Shown here in pieces: positions 43,583-54,286 of a stretch of 64,000 bases of DNA. Each line of letters opens with the position of its first letter. Position 1 is the first letter of the stretch. Source of the stretch: Bosea sp. ANAM02 (GTDB lineage Bacteria > Pseudomonadota > Alphaproteobacteria > Rhizobiales > Beijerinckiaceae); assembly GCF_011764485.1 (NCBI RefSeq), contig NZ_AP022848.1, positions 1,020,001-1,084,000 of the forward strand, given 5' to 3'. The position numbers and the translations under genes are program-made. A model generated the notes under the pieces. The model ran no database searches, had not been told where the DNA came from, and worked only from the letters and a program-made list of their open reading frames with translations.

Positions 43583-44560
43583 GTGGCAGACGATGACAGC
43601 GCCCTCTACGAGGCGGTCGAGCCCTATCAGTCCCTGCGCCTGCCGGTCGGCGACGGACATGAGCTCCATGTCGACCTCAGCGGCAATCCCCACGGCATTC
43701 CCGTCGTCTTCCTGCATGGCGGGCCGGGCGGCGGCACCAAGCCGGCCCAGCGCAAGACCTTCGACCCCTCCGCCTTCCGGATCGTGACCTTCGACCAGCG
43801 CGGGGCCGGGCGCTCCAGCCCCCTGGCGGAGCTCGCAGGCAATACCACGCAGGCGCTGATCGCCGATCTCGAACGCATCCGCGCGCATCTCGGCATCGAG
43901 CGCTGGCTGGTCACCGGCGGTTCCTGGGGGAGCTGCCTCGGCCTCGCCTATGGGCAGGCCCATCCGGAGCGCTGCCTCGGCTTCCGCCTGCACGGCATCT
44001 TCATGGCCGAGCGCGCCGAGATCGACTGGTGGTTCCACGGCTCGCGCACGATCTTCCCGGACCATTGGGAGACCTTCGCCGCTTTCGTGCCGGAAGCGGA
44101 GCGGGGCGATCTGCTCAGCGCCTATTATCGCCGCCTCACCGGGCCCGATCGTGAGCAGCAACTGGCGGCCGCGATCGCCTTGCGCACCTTCTCGGGGAAA
44201 ACCCAGACCTTCCTGCCCGATGCCGAGCATGTCGCGGCCCTGACCGAGCCGGACGCCGCGCTCGCGCTCGCCCGCATCTTCACGCATTACTGCGTCAACG
44301 GCGCCTTCCTCCAGCCCGGCCAGTTGCTGCGCGACGTCTCGCGCATCCGGCATCTGCCGGCCGAGATCGTGCAGGGGCGCTACGATATCGTGACGCCGAT
44401 GTGCACGGCCTGGCGCCTGAAGACGGCCTGGCCCGAAGCCCGCTTCACCATCGTCACCGAGGCCAACCACGCAGCGACGCCAAGCGCGCCGGCCCTGTCG
44501 CTGGCGCTGCGCGATGCGACCGACCGCCTGCGCGATTCGATGCCGGCCCTTGCGGCCTGA
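43583..44560 (+). CDS. pip: Proline iminopeptidase (alpha/beta hydrolase)
   Basis: 325-residue cytoplasmic peptidase that removes N-terminal proline. FLHGGPGGGTKP oxyanion motif, DQRGAGRSSPL and the nucleophile elbow GGSWGS (Ser114) are typical. Asp (RYDIVTP) and His (NHAATPSA region) complete the triad. GTG start, GGAG eight bases before. First of a run of peptide-degrading and peptide-import genes that extends to 54279. Confidence 0.92.
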   Translation: MADDDSALYEAVEPYQSLRLPVGDGHELHVDLSGNPHGIPVVFLHGGPGGGTKPAQRKTFDPSAFRIVTFDQRGAGRSSPLAELAGNTTQALIADLERIRAHLGIERWLVTGGSWGSCLGLAYGQAHPERCLGFRLHGIFMAERAEIDWWFHGSRTIFPDHWETFAAFVPEAERGDLLSAYYRRLTGPDREQQLAAAIALRTFSGKTQTFLPDAEHVAALTEPDAALALARIFTHYCVNGAFLQPGQLLRDVSRIRHLPAEIVQGRYDIVTPMCTAWRLKTAWPEARFTIVTEANHAATPSAPALSLALRDATDRLRDSMPALAA

Positions 44561-44570
44561 AGGAACGACC

Positions 44571-46385
44571 ATGTACGAAGCCGCCAGCCAGATCCGCCTG
44601 GGCATCGAGCCCTATCTCGAAATCCGCAGCGCCAAGAGCCCGGCCGTCACGCCGGATGGCGAGCTGCTCGCCTATCTCAGCGACGAAAGCGGCACGCATC
44701 AGATCTGGCTGCGGCCGCTAGCCGGCGGGGCGCCCTGGCGCCTGACCGACATGCCGGAGCCGGTCGGTTCGATCGCCTTCAACCCGAAGAGCCGCGACCT
44801 GCTCTTCACGATGGATTGCGGCGGCGACGAGCGGCATCAGCTCTGGCTGGTGCCGGGCGCTTCCGGCGTGCCGCAGCCACTGACCGACGATCCGACCGTG
44901 GTGCATGTCTGGGGCTGCTGGGCGCCGGACGGGCAGCGCATCGCCTTCGCCTCGAACGCGCGCGACCGCGAGCATATGGACATCTATGTGATGGACATGG
45001 CGACGCGCGCGGCGCGGCGCGTCTTCGAGGGCAGCGGCTATCGCGAGGCGGTGGCCTTCTTCCCGGACGGCCGTTCGCTGCTGGTCGCCGACGCCACCCA
45101 TGCGATGAACGACCAGGACCTGTTCCGGCTCGATCTCGCAAGCGGGGCGCGCGAGGCGCTGCTGCCGCATGAGGGCCGTGCCCGCTATGCCCAGAACCGG
45201 ATGAAGAAGGACGGCAGCGGCTTCTTCACCATCACCGACCAGGGGCGCGAATTCCTCAGCGTCGCCTTCCGGTCGGCCAGCGACGGCACGCTGAACTGGA
45301 TCGTCGAGCGCGACGGGCAGGATATCGAGGCGGTGGCGCTGGCGCCGGACCAGAGCCGCCTCGCCTATGTCGCGAATGACCGTGGCTGGAACCGCATCTT
45401 CGTGCGCGAGATCGCCGGCGGGGCCGAGTTCGAGGTCGAGGGATTTCCGGCAGGGTCGGTCGGATCGGTCGCCTGGCTGCCGGACGGTTCGGGGCTGGTC
45501 TTCCCGCTCGACGGCTCGACCTCGTCGCCGGACATCTGGCGCTTCGATATCGCGACGAAGCAGGTTAAGCGCCTGACGGATGCCTCGAAGGCCGGGCTCG
45601 ATCAATCCACCTTCGTCGAGCCGACGGTCGCGAGCACCAAGAGCTTCGACGGGCTGGAGGTGCCGTTCTTCGTCTACCGGCCGCGCGGCAAGGCGCCGGA
45701 AGGCGGCCACCCGGCCGTCGTCGTCGTACATGGCGGGCCGGAGGCGCAGTGGACCCCGATCTTCCGGGCCGACCTGCAGTTCTTCCTGAGCCAGGGCATC
45801 ATGGTGATCGCGCCCAACGTGCGCGGCTCGACCGGCTATGGCCGCAGCTACCACCATCTCGACGACAAGCATCTGCGCATGGACAGCGTCGCCGACCTCA
45901 AGGCGGTCAGGCTGTGGCTGCGTGAGCAATCCGACGTGAACGACGAGCGCGTCGCGGTTTATGGCCGCTCCTATGGCGGCTTCATGGTGCTGGCGGCGCT
46001 GACCGAGCAGCCCGAGCTGTGGAAGGTCGGGATCGAGTTCTACGGCATCGCCAATTTCCTGACGCTGCTGGAGACGACCGGGCCATGGCGGCGCTACCTG
46101 CGCGCGGTGGAATATGGCGATCCCGTTACCGATCGCGAGAACCTGATCCGCTTCTCGCCGATCCACAAGCTCGACCAGATCCGCGTGCCGCTCTTCATCG
46201 CGCAGGGCTTCGACGATCCTCGCGTGCCGCCGGGCGAGAGCGAGATGGTCTATTCGGTGCTGCGCGGCCTCGGCCGCCCGGTCGAGTATGTGCGCATCCC
46301 GCATGAGGGCCATGGCTTCGCCCGGATCGAGAACCGGCGCACCGTCTTCGGCGGCGTGGCCCGATTCCTGCGAGAGCATCTTTGA
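44571..46385 (+). CDS. S9-family prolyl oligopeptidase-like peptidase
   Basis: 604-residue serine peptidase. The first 370 residues form a beta-propeller (repeated PDGxxxAYxSxxxG units such as VTPDGELLAYLSDESGTHQI); the rest is an alpha/beta hydrolase domain with nucleophile Ser467 in YGRSYGGFM, Asp in GFDDPRVPP and His581 in HEGHGF. No signal peptide, so cytoplasmic. AAGGA six bases upstream. Ten bases after the iminopeptidase gene; the two likely work together on imported peptides. Confidence 0.92.
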   Translation: MYEAASQIRLGIEPYLEIRSAKSPAVTPDGELLAYLSDESGTHQIWLRPLAGGAPWRLTDMPEPVGSIAFNPKSRDLLFTMDCGGDERHQLWLVPGASGVPQPLTDDPTVVHVWGCWAPDGQRIAFASNARDREHMDIYVMDMATRAARRVFEGSGYREAVAFFPDGRSLLVADATHAMNDQDLFRLDLASGAREALLPHEGRARYAQNRMKKDGSGFFTITDQGREFLSVAFRSASDGTLNWIVERDGQDIEAVALAPDQSRLAYVANDRGWNRIFVREIAGGAEFEVEGFPAGSVGSVAWLPDGSGLVFPLDGSTSSPDIWRFDIATKQVKRLTDASKAGLDQSTFVEPTVASTKSFDGLEVPFFVYRPRGKAPEGGHPAVVVVHGGPEAQWTPIFRADLQFFLSQGIMVIAPNVRGSTGYGRSYHHLDDKHLRMDSVADLKAVRLWLREQSDVNDERVAVYGRSYGGFMVLAALTEQPELWKVGIEFYGIANFLTLLETTGPWRRYLRAVEYGDPVTDRENLIRFSPIHKLDQIRVPLFIAQGFDDPRVPPGESEMVYSVLRGLGRPVEYVRIPHEGHGFARIENRRTVFGGVARFLREHL

Positions 46386-46415
46386 GCGCCCCCGGCATCT
46401 GAAAGGACGCAAGCC

Positions 46416-47843
46416 ATGCAGAACTCCGAGATCATCTGGGAGCTGGTCGATGCCAAGCGGCAGCCTTTCGAGGCGCTGAGCGACCGCGTCTGGGGCATGC
46501 CCGAGATCGCCTATACCGAGTACCGCTCGGTCGGCGAGCATATCGCGATGCTGAAGGAGCAGGGCTTCCGCATCACCGAGAATGTCGCGGGCATCCCGAC
46601 GGCCGTGATGGGCGAGGCGGGCGAGGGCGGCCCGGTCATCGCCATCCTCGGCGAATACGACGCGCTGCCGGGTCTCAGCCAGGAGGCCAATATCGCCGAG
46701 CCGAAGCCGGTCGAGGCCGGCGGCCACGGCCATGGCTGCGGCCATAACATGCTGGGCTCGGCGGCGCTGCTGGCGGCGACCGCGGTGAAGGACTGGCTCG
46801 CCAGGACCGGCCGGCCGGGGCGCGTGCGCTATTTCGGCTGCCCGGCCGAAGAGGGTGGCGCGGCCAAGGCCTTCATGGTGCGGGCCGGCGCGTTCGACGA
46901 TGTCGATGTCGCGATCTCCTGGCATCCGGCCTCGATGACCAAGGTCGACGACGCCCTGTCGCTGGCCAATACCCGCATGGATTTCCAGTTCACCGGCCGC
47001 GCCTCGCATGCGGCGGCTGCGCCGCATCTCGGCCGCTCGGCGCTCGATGCGGTGGAATTGATGAATGTCGGCGTCAACTACATGCGCGAGCATGCGCCGT
47101 CCGACGCCCGCATCCATTATGCTTATCTCGATACCGGCGGCATCGCTCCCAATGTCGTGCAGGCCTCGGCCAAGGTGCGCTACGCCATCCGGGCGCGCGA
47201 CCTCGCCGGCATGCTGGAGCTCAACGAGCGCGTGAAGAAGATCGCCGAGGGCGCGGCCTTGATGACCGAGACCACGGTCTCGATCTCGATCATGAGCGCG
47301 GTCTCCAACATGCTCGGCAACACGCCGCTGGAAGACGCCATGTTCAGGAATATCGACCGGCTCGGCCCGGTGCCGTTCGACGAGGCAGACAAGGCCTATG
47401 CGGCCAAGATCCAGGCGACGCTCGGCCCGGCAGACATCCTCAACGACTACCGCAAGACCGGCATCGCGCCGCGCGAGAATACGCCGCTCTGCGATTTCGT
47501 CGTGCCGCAAGGCACGCGCGGCGTGCCGATGATCGGCTCGACCGATGTCGCCGACGTGAGCTGGAAGGTGCCGACCATCCAGGCCAGGGTCGCAACCCAT
47601 GCGATCGGAACGCCCGGCCATTCCTGGCAGATCACGGCACAGGGCAAGGCGCCCGCCGCGCATAAGGGCATGGTCCATGCCGCCAAGATCATGGCGGCGA
47701 CGGCGGTGGACGCGATCAGCGACGAGACGCTGCTGGCGCGCGCCAAGAAGGACCATCAGGAGCGGACGACGCGGACGCCGTATGTCTGCCCGATCCCGCC
47801 CGATGTGAAGCCGCCGATCAAGCCGCGGCCCGAGGCTGCCTGA
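46416..47843 (+). CDS. M20-family amidohydrolase (AbgB-like)
   Basis: 475-residue zinc hydrolase of the M20 family. GGHGHGCGHNMLGSAAL carries the first metal ligands, RYFGCPAEEGGAAKAF the catalytic Glu pair and SFTGRASHAAAAPHLG-like sequence the dimerisation domain. Closest in layout to the AbgB p-aminobenzoyl-glutamate hydrolase and related aminoacylases. AAAGGA upstream of the ATG. Located between the peptidases and a Dpp transporter: probably hydrolyses an imported N-acyl amino acid or peptide conjugate. Confidence 0.9.
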   Translation: MQNSEIIWELVDAKRQPFEALSDRVWGMPEIAYTEYRSVGEHIAMLKEQGFRITENVAGIPTAVMGEAGEGGPVIAILGEYDALPGLSQEANIAEPKPVEAGGHGHGCGHNMLGSAALLAATAVKDWLARTGRPGRVRYFGCPAEEGGAAKAFMVRAGAFDDVDVAISWHPASMTKVDDALSLANTRMDFQFTGRASHAAAAPHLGRSALDAVELMNVGVNYMREHAPSDARIHYAYLDTGGIAPNVVQASAKVRYAIRARDLAGMLELNERVKKIAEGAALMTETTVSISIMSAVSNMLGNTPLEDAMFRNIDRLGPVPFDEADKAYAAKIQATLGPADILNDYRKTGIAPRENTPLCDFVVPQGTRGVPMIGSTDVADVSWKVPTIQARVATHAIGTPGHSWQITAQGKAPAAHKGMVHAAKIMAATAVDAISDETLLARAKKDHQERTTRTPYVCPIPPDVKPPIKPRPEAA

Positions 47844-47851
47844 ACGAATTC

Positions 47852-47882
47852 GCCCGGAGAAACCTGCAAGGTTGCTCCGGGC
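47852..47882 (+). other. Hairpin between M20 gene and binding-protein gene
   Basis: GCCCGGAG and CTCCGGGC enclose an inner AACCT-GCA-AGGTT stem. The structure lies 8 bases after the M20 stop and 50 before the binding-protein start. It may attenuate or stabilise the transcript within the operon. Confidence 0.5.
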
Positions 47883-47931
47883 GGCCGACATGTTTTCAAT
47901 CAAACAACAACCAAAGAGCGGGACAGAGATC

Positions 47932-49560
47932 ATGGCCAACCGAAATCAAGAGACCAAGCGACGCATTCCGGGACGCAAGCTCCTGTCGGCGGCAGCCGCC
48001 GCCGCGCTCTGCGCGGGAGCGGGCGCCGCCATCGCGGCCACGCCGAAGAACGCGCTGGTGATGGCCTGGAACATCGACGCGATCAGCACCTTCGATCCCG
48101 CCCAGGTCGGCGAGGTCGTCACCAACGAGATCCTGCAGAACACCTGCGACACGCTGGTCGATTTCGACCCGGCCGACGAGCGCAAGGTCGTGCCGAGCTT
48201 CGCCTCGCGCTGGGACGTGTCGCCGGATCGCAAGGAGATCACCTTCCACCTGCAGAAGGGCGCGAAGTTCCCCTCCGGCAACCCGGTGACGGCCGAGGAT
48301 GTCGCCTGGTCGATGCACCGGGTCGTCAAGCTCAATTTCGGCAATGCCGCGACGCTGACCGAGTACGGCTTCACCAAGGACAATGTCGAGAAGAACATCG
48401 TCGCCGGTCCCGACACGCTCACCTTCAAGCTGGACAAGCCCTATCCGACGACGCTGGTGCTGCAGGCGATCGCCGCCAACCGCGTCTCCATGGTGATGGA
48501 CAAGAAGACCCTGCTGGCGAACGAGCAGGGCGGCGATCTCGGCAACAAGTATCTCGCGACCCGCACGGCCTGCGTCGGCCCCTACAAGCTGACGCGCTGG
48601 AATGCCGGCGAGTCGATCGTGCTGGAGGCCAACGACAATTACTGGGGCAAGGCGCCGGCGCTGAAGCGCGTTCTGATCCGCCATGTCGCCGAGCCCGGCA
48701 CACAGCGCCTCCTGCTCAGCCAGGGTGATGTCGACGTGGCGCGCGACCTGACCCCGGAAGACCTGCGTGACCTCGAGAGCTCGAAGGATATCGCGATCGA
48801 GAAGGTCCTGCGCCCGCAGCTCTTCTACTGGGGCTTCAACGTCGCGGACGGTCCGTTCGCCAAGGAGAAGGTGCGCCTCGCGATGCGCTACCTGATCGAC
48901 TACGAGGGCCTGGGCAAGACGGTCATGACCCATCTCGGCGTGCCGCGCGCCAGCTTCGCCCAACTCGGTGCCGTCGGGGCGCTGGACGAGAAGGAAGGGC
49001 AGCCCTTCAAGCTCGATCTCGACAAGGCCAAGCAGCTCCTGACGGAGGCCGGCTATCCCAACGGCTTCGAGGCGAGCGTGCTGTTCGGCACGTTGCCGCA
49101 CGCCAACCCGATCGCCCAGAGCGTCCAGCAGAACGCCGCCAAGGTCGGCGTCAAGCTCTCGCTGGAGCGCATGGCCAATGCCCAGCTCTTCAGCAAGGTG
49201 CGCGGGCGCGAGTACCAGTCGGCGATGCTCGCCTGGCAGACCGGCGTTCCGGACGCCCATGGCAACGCCTCGCGTCTCGTCTTCAACCCCGACAACCGGC
49301 TGGAAGCCAAGCAGACGCAATATCCGAGCTGGCGTGCCGCCTTTCAGGACCTCGAGCTGAACAAGCAGATCGATGCGGCCCTGCTGGAGCCCGACGCCGC
49401 CAAGCGCGACGCGCTCTATGCCACGATCCAGAAGGAAGTGATGGCCAAGGGTCCGATGGCCTTCATGTTCCAGATGAACAGCGTCGCCGGCGTGCGCAAG
49501 GACCTGAAGTCGTGGACGTGGAACGGCTTCCGGACCTATTACGAGCGCGCCGCCAAGTAA
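47932..49560 (+). CDS. Peptide ABC transporter substrate-binding protein (family 5)
   Basis: 542-residue periplasmic binding protein with a twin-basic-rich N terminus (KRRIPGRKL) and signal peptide to about residue 40 ([17 protein letters not shown]). Then family-5 features: [39 protein letters not shown]. Start ATG 47932 is preferred over an upstream ATG (47872). Followed by DppB, DppC, DppD and DppF genes: the importer is complete. Ligand likely a di/oligopeptide or conjugate handled by the peptidases upstream. Confidence 0.9.
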   Translation: MANRNQETKRRIPGRKLLSAAAAAALCAGAGAAIAATPKNALVMAWNIDAISTFDPAQVGEVVTNEILQNTCDTLVDFDPADERKVVPSFASRWDVSPDRKEITFHLQKGAKFPSGNPVTAEDVAWSMHRVVKLNFGNAATLTEYGFTKDNVEKNIVAGPDTLTFKLDKPYPTTLVLQAIAANRVSMVMDKKTLLANEQGGDLGNKYLATRTACVGPYKLTRWNAGESIVLEANDNYWGKAPALKRVLIRHVAEPGTQRLLLSQGDVDVARDLTPEDLRDLESSKDIAIEKVLRPQLFYWGFNVADGPFAKEKVRLAMRYLIDYEGLGKTVMTHLGVPRASFAQLGAVGALDEKEGQPFKLDLDKAKQLLTEAGYPNGFEASVLFGTLPHANPIAQSVQQNAAKVGVKLSLERMANAQLFSKVRGREYQSAMLAWQTGVPDAHGNASRLVFNPDNRLEAKQTQYPSWRAAFQDLELNKQIDAALLEPDAAKRDALYATIQKEVMAKGPMAFMFQMNSVAGVRKDLKSWTWNGFRTYYERAAK

Positions 49561-49570
49561 GGCCGCCGCG

Positions 49571-50641
49571 ATGTCCCGAACCGCGACCGCGGCGCCGGGC
49601 CTGAGCAGCGATCCGGGACGGGCTATCCTCCCGTCCTGGGTCAAGGCCTCCGGCCGGACCCTCGCCTCCTTCGCCGTCACCCTCCTCGGGCTGGCGGCGT
49701 TGACCTTCTTCATCGGCCGCCTGCTGCCGCTCGATCCCGTCGTCGCCGTGCTCGGCGACAACGTGACCCAGGAAGCCTATCAGGCGATGTACAAGCAGCT
49801 CGGTCTCGACCAGCCGCTCTATGTCCAGTTCGGCCGCTATATCTGGGGCGTGCTGCATCTCGATTTCGGGATGGCGCTGACCACCGGCAAGCCGGTGATG
49901 GGGGATATCGCCCGCGTCTTCCCGGCGACGATCGAGCTCGCAAGCGTGGCGATCGTGATCGGCACCAGCCTCGGCATTCCGTTCGGCGTGCTCTCGGCGA
50001 TGTATCGCGGATCCCTGCTCGACCAGGTCGTGCGGATCGTCGGGCTGATCGGCTATTCCGCGCCGAATTTCTGGCTCGGCCTGATGGGGCTGGTGCTGTT
50101 CTACGCCACTTTGGGCTGGGTCGGCGGGCCCGGCCGCATCGACTTCACCTACGAGTTCGACCTCGAACCCGTCACCGGCTTCCTGCTGATCGACAGCCTG
50201 CTCGCCGGCAACTGGGAGATGTTCGCCAATGCCGTGTCGCACATCATCCTGCCGGCCTCGATCCTGGCCTTCAGCTCGCTCGCCTATATCAGCCGGATGA
50301 CCCGCAGCTTCATGATGGAGCAGCTCGGGCAGGAATATGTGGTGACGGCGCGCGTGAAGGGCCTGTCCTGGGCGCGCACCGTCTGGGGCCATGCCTTCCG
50401 CAACATCGCCGTGCAGGTGCTGACCGTGGTCGCGCTGTCCTATGCCTTCCTGCTCGAAGGTGCGGTGTTGACCGAGACCGTCTTCGCCTGGCCGGGCTTC
50501 GGCCGCTACCTGACCAATGCGCTGCTCGCCGGCGACATGAACGCGGTCGTCGGCTGCACGCTTTTGGTCGGCGTCATCTTCGTCACGCTCAACCTGTTGT
50601 GCGATCTGCTCTACCGGGTCTTCGACCCACGGACCCGCTGA
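49571..50641 (+). CDS. Peptide ABC transporter permease (DppB type)
   Basis: 356-residue permease with an N-terminal 30-residue extension before the usual first helix, [18 protein letters not shown], and the contact loop [21 protein letters not shown] long periplasmic insert ([20 protein letters not shown]) is typical of the GsiC/DppB class. Directly follows the binding protein. Confidence 0.92.
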   Translation: MSRTATAAPGLSSDPGRAILPSWVKASGRTLASFAVTLLGLAALTFFIGRLLPLDPVVAVLGDNVTQEAYQAMYKQLGLDQPLYVQFGRYIWGVLHLDFGMALTTGKPVMGDIARVFPATIELASVAIVIGTSLGIPFGVLSAMYRGSLLDQVVRIVGLIGYSAPNFWLGLMGLVLFYATLGWVGGPGRIDFTYEFDLEPVTGFLLIDSLLAGNWEMFANAVSHIILPASILAFSSLAYISRMTRSFMMEQLGQEYVVTARVKGLSWARTVWGHAFRNIAVQVLTVVALSYAFLLEGAVLTETVFAWPGFGRYLTNALLAGDMNAVVGCTLLVGVIFVTLNLLCDLLYRVFDPRTR

Positions 50642-50644
50642 GAC

Positions 50645-51577
50645 ATGGCCACGGCACCACAACCCATCGACCAGGCCGGCGGGCGGGGCTTCCGGGCCTG
50701 GCTCGCGGCGCCCGTTCCGTCCTCGCCCTTCCAGGCGCGGATGCAGCAATTGTCGCTGAAATGGTGGCGGCTCAGGGGCAACCCTGCCGCCATGCTCGGC
50801 CTCGCCATCATCGTCGTGATCGTCGTGGCGGCGCTGTTCGCCCCCTTGATCGCGACGCATGACATCTACGCGCAGGATCTGACGAACCGGCTGCAACGGC
50901 CTTCGGCTGCGCATTGGTTCGGCACCGACGAGCTCGGCCGCGACATCTTCAGCCGGCTGGTCTTCGGCGCGCGGATCACGCTCTACATCGCCATGCTGAC
51001 GGCTGTGATCGCAGCGCCGCTTGGGCTGATCGTCGGCACCACCTCCGGCTATCTCGGCGGCTGGGTCGATACCGTGCTGATGCGCATCGTCGACATCTTC
51101 CTGGCCTTCCCGAGCCTGGTGCTGGCGCTCGCCTTCGTCGCGGCGCTGGGGCCCAGCATCGATCATGCGATCATCGCGATCGCGCTTGCCGCCTGGCCGC
51201 CGATCGCGCGGCTGGCGCGGGCCGAGACGCTGTCGATCCGCAAGTCCGACTATATCGCGGCGGTCCGCCTGCAGGGCGCGTCGCCGCTCAGGATCATCCT
51301 CGGCCATGTCGTGCCGATGTGCATTCCCTCCGTCGTGGTGCGCATCACGCTGAGCATGGCGTCGATCATCCTGACGGCGGCCGGCCTCGGCTTCCTGGGT
51401 CTCGGCGCGCAGCCGCCGAGCCCGGAATGGGGCGCGATGCTGGCGTCGGGCCGCGAGTTCATCCTGACCAATGGCTGGATCGCCGGCATTCCCGGCCTCG
51501 CCATCCTGATCACCAGCCTGGCCTTCAACCTGTTCGGCGACGGCCTGCGCGACATCCTGGACCCTCGCCATGGATAA
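50645..51577 (+). CDS. Peptide ABC transporter permease (DppC type)
   Basis: 310-residue permease with an OppC N-terminal segment, [20 protein letters not shown], six membrane helices and the [20 protein letters not shown] contact loop. Starts three bases after the DppB stop and overlaps the following ATPase gene by eight bases. Confidence 0.92.
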   Translation: MATAPQPIDQAGGRGFRAWLAAPVPSSPFQARMQQLSLKWWRLRGNPAAMLGLAIIVVIVVAALFAPLIATHDIYAQDLTNRLQRPSAAHWFGTDELGRDIFSRLVFGARITLYIAMLTAVIAAPLGLIVGTTSGYLGGWVDTVLMRIVDIFLAFPSLVLALAFVAALGPSIDHAIIAIALAAWPPIARLARAETLSIRKSDYIAAVRLQGASPLRIILGHVVPMCIPSVVVRITLSMASIILTAAGLGFLGLGAQPPSPEWGAMLASGREFILTNGWIAGIPGLAILITSLAFNLFGDGLRDILDPRHG

Positions 51578-52436
51578 GCCGCTGCTCGAGGTCGAGGACC
51601 TCTCCGTCACCTTCAAGGGCGCGCATCGCACGGTGCAGGCGGTGCGCGGCATCTCCTTCAGCGTCGGCCGCGAAAAGGTCGGTATCGTCGGCGAATCCGG
51701 CTCCGGCAAGTCGCTGACCGGGCGCACGATCCTGAAGCTGACACCGAAGGCGGCGACGATTGAAGCCAAGAAGCTGTCCTTCGACGGGATCGACCTGCTC
51801 GCCGCCAGCGAACGCCAGATGCGGACCATCCGGGGCAACCGCATCTCGATGATCCTGCAGGACCCCAAGTTCTCGCTCAATCCGCTGATGCGGGTCGGCG
51901 AGCAGATCACCGAGGCCTATCGCCTGCACCACAAGGTCGGCGGCAAGGAGGCGGAAGTGAAAGCGCTCGCCATGCTGGAGGCGGTGAAGATCCGCGACCC
52001 CGCCCGCGTCTTCAGGCTCTATCCGCACGAAGTCTCCGGGGGCATGGGTCAGCGCATCATGATCGCGATGATGCTGATCCCGGAGCCGGACCTGATCATC
52101 GCGGACGAGCCGACCTCGGCGCTCGACGTCACCATCCGGCGGCAGGTGTTGAGCATTCTGGACGAGCTGGTGACGCGGCGCGGCGCCGGGCTGATCTTCA
52201 TCAGCCACGACCTCAATCTCGTGGCGGATTTCTGCGACCGCGTGCTGGTGATGTATGCCGGGCGGATCATGGAGGACATCCCGGCGCGCGAATTGCGCAA
52301 TGCGCGTCATCCCTATACCCGCGCCTTGCTCGACAGCCTGCCGCGGCTCGACCGGCCGGCCGACATGCTACAGGTGCCGAGCCGCGATCCGTCCTGGCTG
52401 GACGGGCCGACCTTGCAGAGCGGGAGCCGGGCATGA
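51570..52436 (+). CDS. Peptide ABC transporter ATPase (DppD type)
   Basis: 288-residue ATPase. Walker [10 protein letters not shown]-loop [12 protein letters not shown], signature VSGGMGQRI, Walker [13 protein letters not shown] and H-loop SHDL are all intact. The C-terminal oligopeptide-transporter extension ([15 protein letters not shown]) is present. Overlaps both neighbours. Powers import with DppF. Confidence 0.94.
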   Translation: MDKPLLEVEDLSVTFKGAHRTVQAVRGISFSVGREKVGIVGESGSGKSLTGRTILKLTPKAATIEAKKLSFDGIDLLAASERQMRTIRGNRISMILQDPKFSLNPLMRVGEQITEAYRLHHKVGGKEAEVKALAMLEAVKIRDPARVFRLYPHEVSGGMGQRIMIAMMLIPEPDLIIADEPTSALDVTIRRQVLSILDELVTRRGAGLIFISHDLNLVADFCDRVLVMYAGRIMEDIPARELRNARHPYTRALLDSLPRLDRPADMLQVPSRDPSWLDGPTLQSGSRA

Positions 52437-53227
52437 ATGCGAGCGATCCGGCCATGGCCGCGAACCGTCCGGCGGCCCTCACGGTCGACCATCTTTCTGT
52501 CGTCTTCGGCCGCGGAGCCTCGGCGCTGAAGGCGGTGGACGACGTATCCTTCACGCTTCTTCACGGCGAGGCCTTCGGCCTGATCGGTGAGTCCGGCTGC
52601 GGCAAGTCGACCGTGCTGCGCGCGCTCGCGGGCTTGAACAGCGAGTATGGTGGCAGGGTCGCCTTCCATGACCGTGAGGTGCCGCACAAGCGCGACAAGG
52701 CGTTCTTCCGCCGCGTGCAGATGGTGTTCCAGGACCCCTATGCTTCGCTGCACCCGCGCAAGATGGTGCAGAACGTGCTGGCCGAGCCGCTGAAGATCCA
52801 CGGCTTCGACCGGACGCAGGAGCGCATCGACGAGATCCTCACCGCCGTCGGTCTCGGGCCCTCCTTCCGCTACCGCTTTCCGCACGAGCTCTCGGGCGGG
52901 CAGCGCCAGCGCGTCGCGATCGCGCGTGCGCTCATCATCGAGCCGGAACTGCTGCTGCTGGACGAGCCGACCTCGGCGCTCGACGTCTCCGTGCAGGCGG
53001 AAATCCTCAACCTGCTGAAGCAGCTCAGGCGCGACCGCGACCTGACCTATCTGATGGTCAGCCACGATCTCGCGGTCGTGACGCATCTGTGCGAGCGGGT
53101 CGCGATGATGAGCGAGGGCCGCATCCTCGAGGAGATGAGCGCGACGGACGTCCGGGCCGGCCGCGCGCGGGAGCCCTATACGCGCGAATTTCTCGAGGCG
53201 AGCGTGGGCTATCGCCCGATCGCGTGA
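52433..53227 (+). CDS. Peptide ABC transporter ATPase (DppF type)
   Basis: 264-residue partner ATPase: Walker A GESGCGKST, MVFQDPYASLHPRKM, signature LSGGQRQRVAIARAL, Walker [17 protein letters not shown]-loop SHDLAVV. Starts inside the DppD stop (ATGA). The C-terminal extension (EPYTREFLEASVG) is short but present. Confidence 0.94.
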   Translation: MNASDPAMAANRPAALTVDHLSVVFGRGASALKAVDDVSFTLLHGEAFGLIGESGCGKSTVLRALAGLNSEYGGRVAFHDREVPHKRDKAFFRRVQMVFQDPYASLHPRKMVQNVLAEPLKIHGFDRTQERIDEILTAVGLGPSFRYRFPHELSGGQRQRVAIARALIIEPELLLLDEPTSALDVSVQAEILNLLKQLRRDRDLTYLMVSHDLAVVTHLCERVAMMSEGRILEEMSATDVRAGRAREPYTREFLEASVGYRPIA

Positions 53228-53250
53228 GCGGACGGGCTGCGGAGAACCAG

Positions 53251-54279
53251 ATGATGGATGAGGCAGGGATCATGGGCGCAGCCCCGGGGGCGGAGCATTG
53301 GCCGGCGCATGGCTGGGAGAGCGTCGCGCCGGAGGCGGCCGGTTGGTCGCGCGAGGGGCTCGACCGCGCCTGGCGCTATGCCGATACGATCTCGACCGCG
53401 ACGCTGATGATCGTGCAGGGCGGGCGCGTGGTGGCGAGCCGCGGCGATCTCGCCCATCGCTATCAGTGCCATTCCGTCCGCAAGAGCTTCCTCAGCGCGC
53501 TCATTGGCATCCATGAGGAGGAGGGCCGGATCGACCTGTCGCGGACGCTCGCCGATCTCGGCATCGACGACAAGGAAGGCCTGAGTGAGCGCGAGAAGGC
53601 GGCGACGATCTACGATTTGCTGACGGCGCGCTCGGGCATCTTCCACCCGGCGGGCTATGAATCGCTCTGGATGAAGTCGATCAAGCCGCCGCGCCATTCG
53701 CAGCCGCCCGGTGCCTTCTGGCTGTACAACAACTGGGATTTCAACGCGCTGGGGACGATCTTCACGGCGCTGACGGGGGCCGGCATCCATGACGATTTCC
53801 TGGCGCGGATCGGCCGCCCGCTCGGTCTGGAGGATTTCCGCCTCGACGACGAGCGCCGCGACGGCTGGCTGCAACCGGACGATTGCTCGTTTCATCCCGC
53901 CTATCCGTTCCGGATGTCGACGCGCGATCTCGCCCGCTTCGGCCTGATGTTCCTGCGGCAGGGCCGCTGGCAGAACGAGCAGGTCGTGCCGGCCAACTGG
54001 GTCGCGACCAGCGTGCTGCCGCTCTCCGATGCCGGGCCGCGCGGCGGCTACGGTTATATGTGGTGGACCGAGCGCTCCGGTGCGGGCTTTCCCGGCGTCG
54101 TGCTGCCGGCCGGCAGCTACAGCGCGCAGGGCGTGGGCGGGCAGTATTGCCTCGTCATCCCCTCGCTCGACCTGGTGATCGTCCACCGCGTCGACACCGA
54201 CATCAAGGGCATGGAGGTGAACCGCTTCGCTTTCGGCCGCCTGCTGCGCCTCGTTCTCGAAGCGCGCAAGCCGGGCTGA
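53251..54279 (+). CDS. Serine hydrolase (class C beta-lactamase/DD-peptidase fold)
   Basis: 342-residue serine hydrolase with the SxxK motif SVRK (Ser75-Lys78), YNN as the YxN motif and a C-terminal GVGGQ where KTG would be. No signal peptide, so likely cytoplasmic and acting on small peptides or esters rather than on the cell wall. GGAG upstream of two adjacent ATGs (53251, 53254). Ends the peptide-use operon, 24 bases after dppF. Possibly a D-aminopeptidase-like enzyme; not certain. Confidence 0.85.
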   Translation: MMDEAGIMGAAPGAEHWPAHGWESVAPEAAGWSREGLDRAWRYADTISTATLMIVQGGRVVASRGDLAHRYQCHSVRKSFLSALIGIHEEEGRIDLSRTLADLGIDDKEGLSEREKAATIYDLLTARSGIFHPAGYESLWMKSIKPPRHSQPPGAFWLYNNWDFNALGTIFTALTGAGIHDDFLARIGRPLGLEDFRLDDERRDGWLQPDDCSFHPAYPFRMSTRDLARFGLMFLRQGRWQNEQVVPANWVATSVLPLSDAGPRGGYGYMWWTERSGAGFPGVVLPAGSYSAQGVGGQYCLVIPSLDLVIVHRVDTDIKGMEVNRFAFGRLLRLVLEARKPG

Positions 54280-54286
54280 GGATGCG

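Noticed and set aside
44718..47939. A 1073-codon open frame on the minus strand
   Set aside because: It lies opposite the S9 peptidase and M20 genes, is very rich in Arg, His, Gly and Asp, and matches no family; it is a shadow of high-GC codon use.
49463..51910. An 815-codon open frame on the minus strand
   Set aside because: Opposite clear DppB/DppC permease genes; composition is repetitive Arg/Gly/Asp/Gln and has no family motif.
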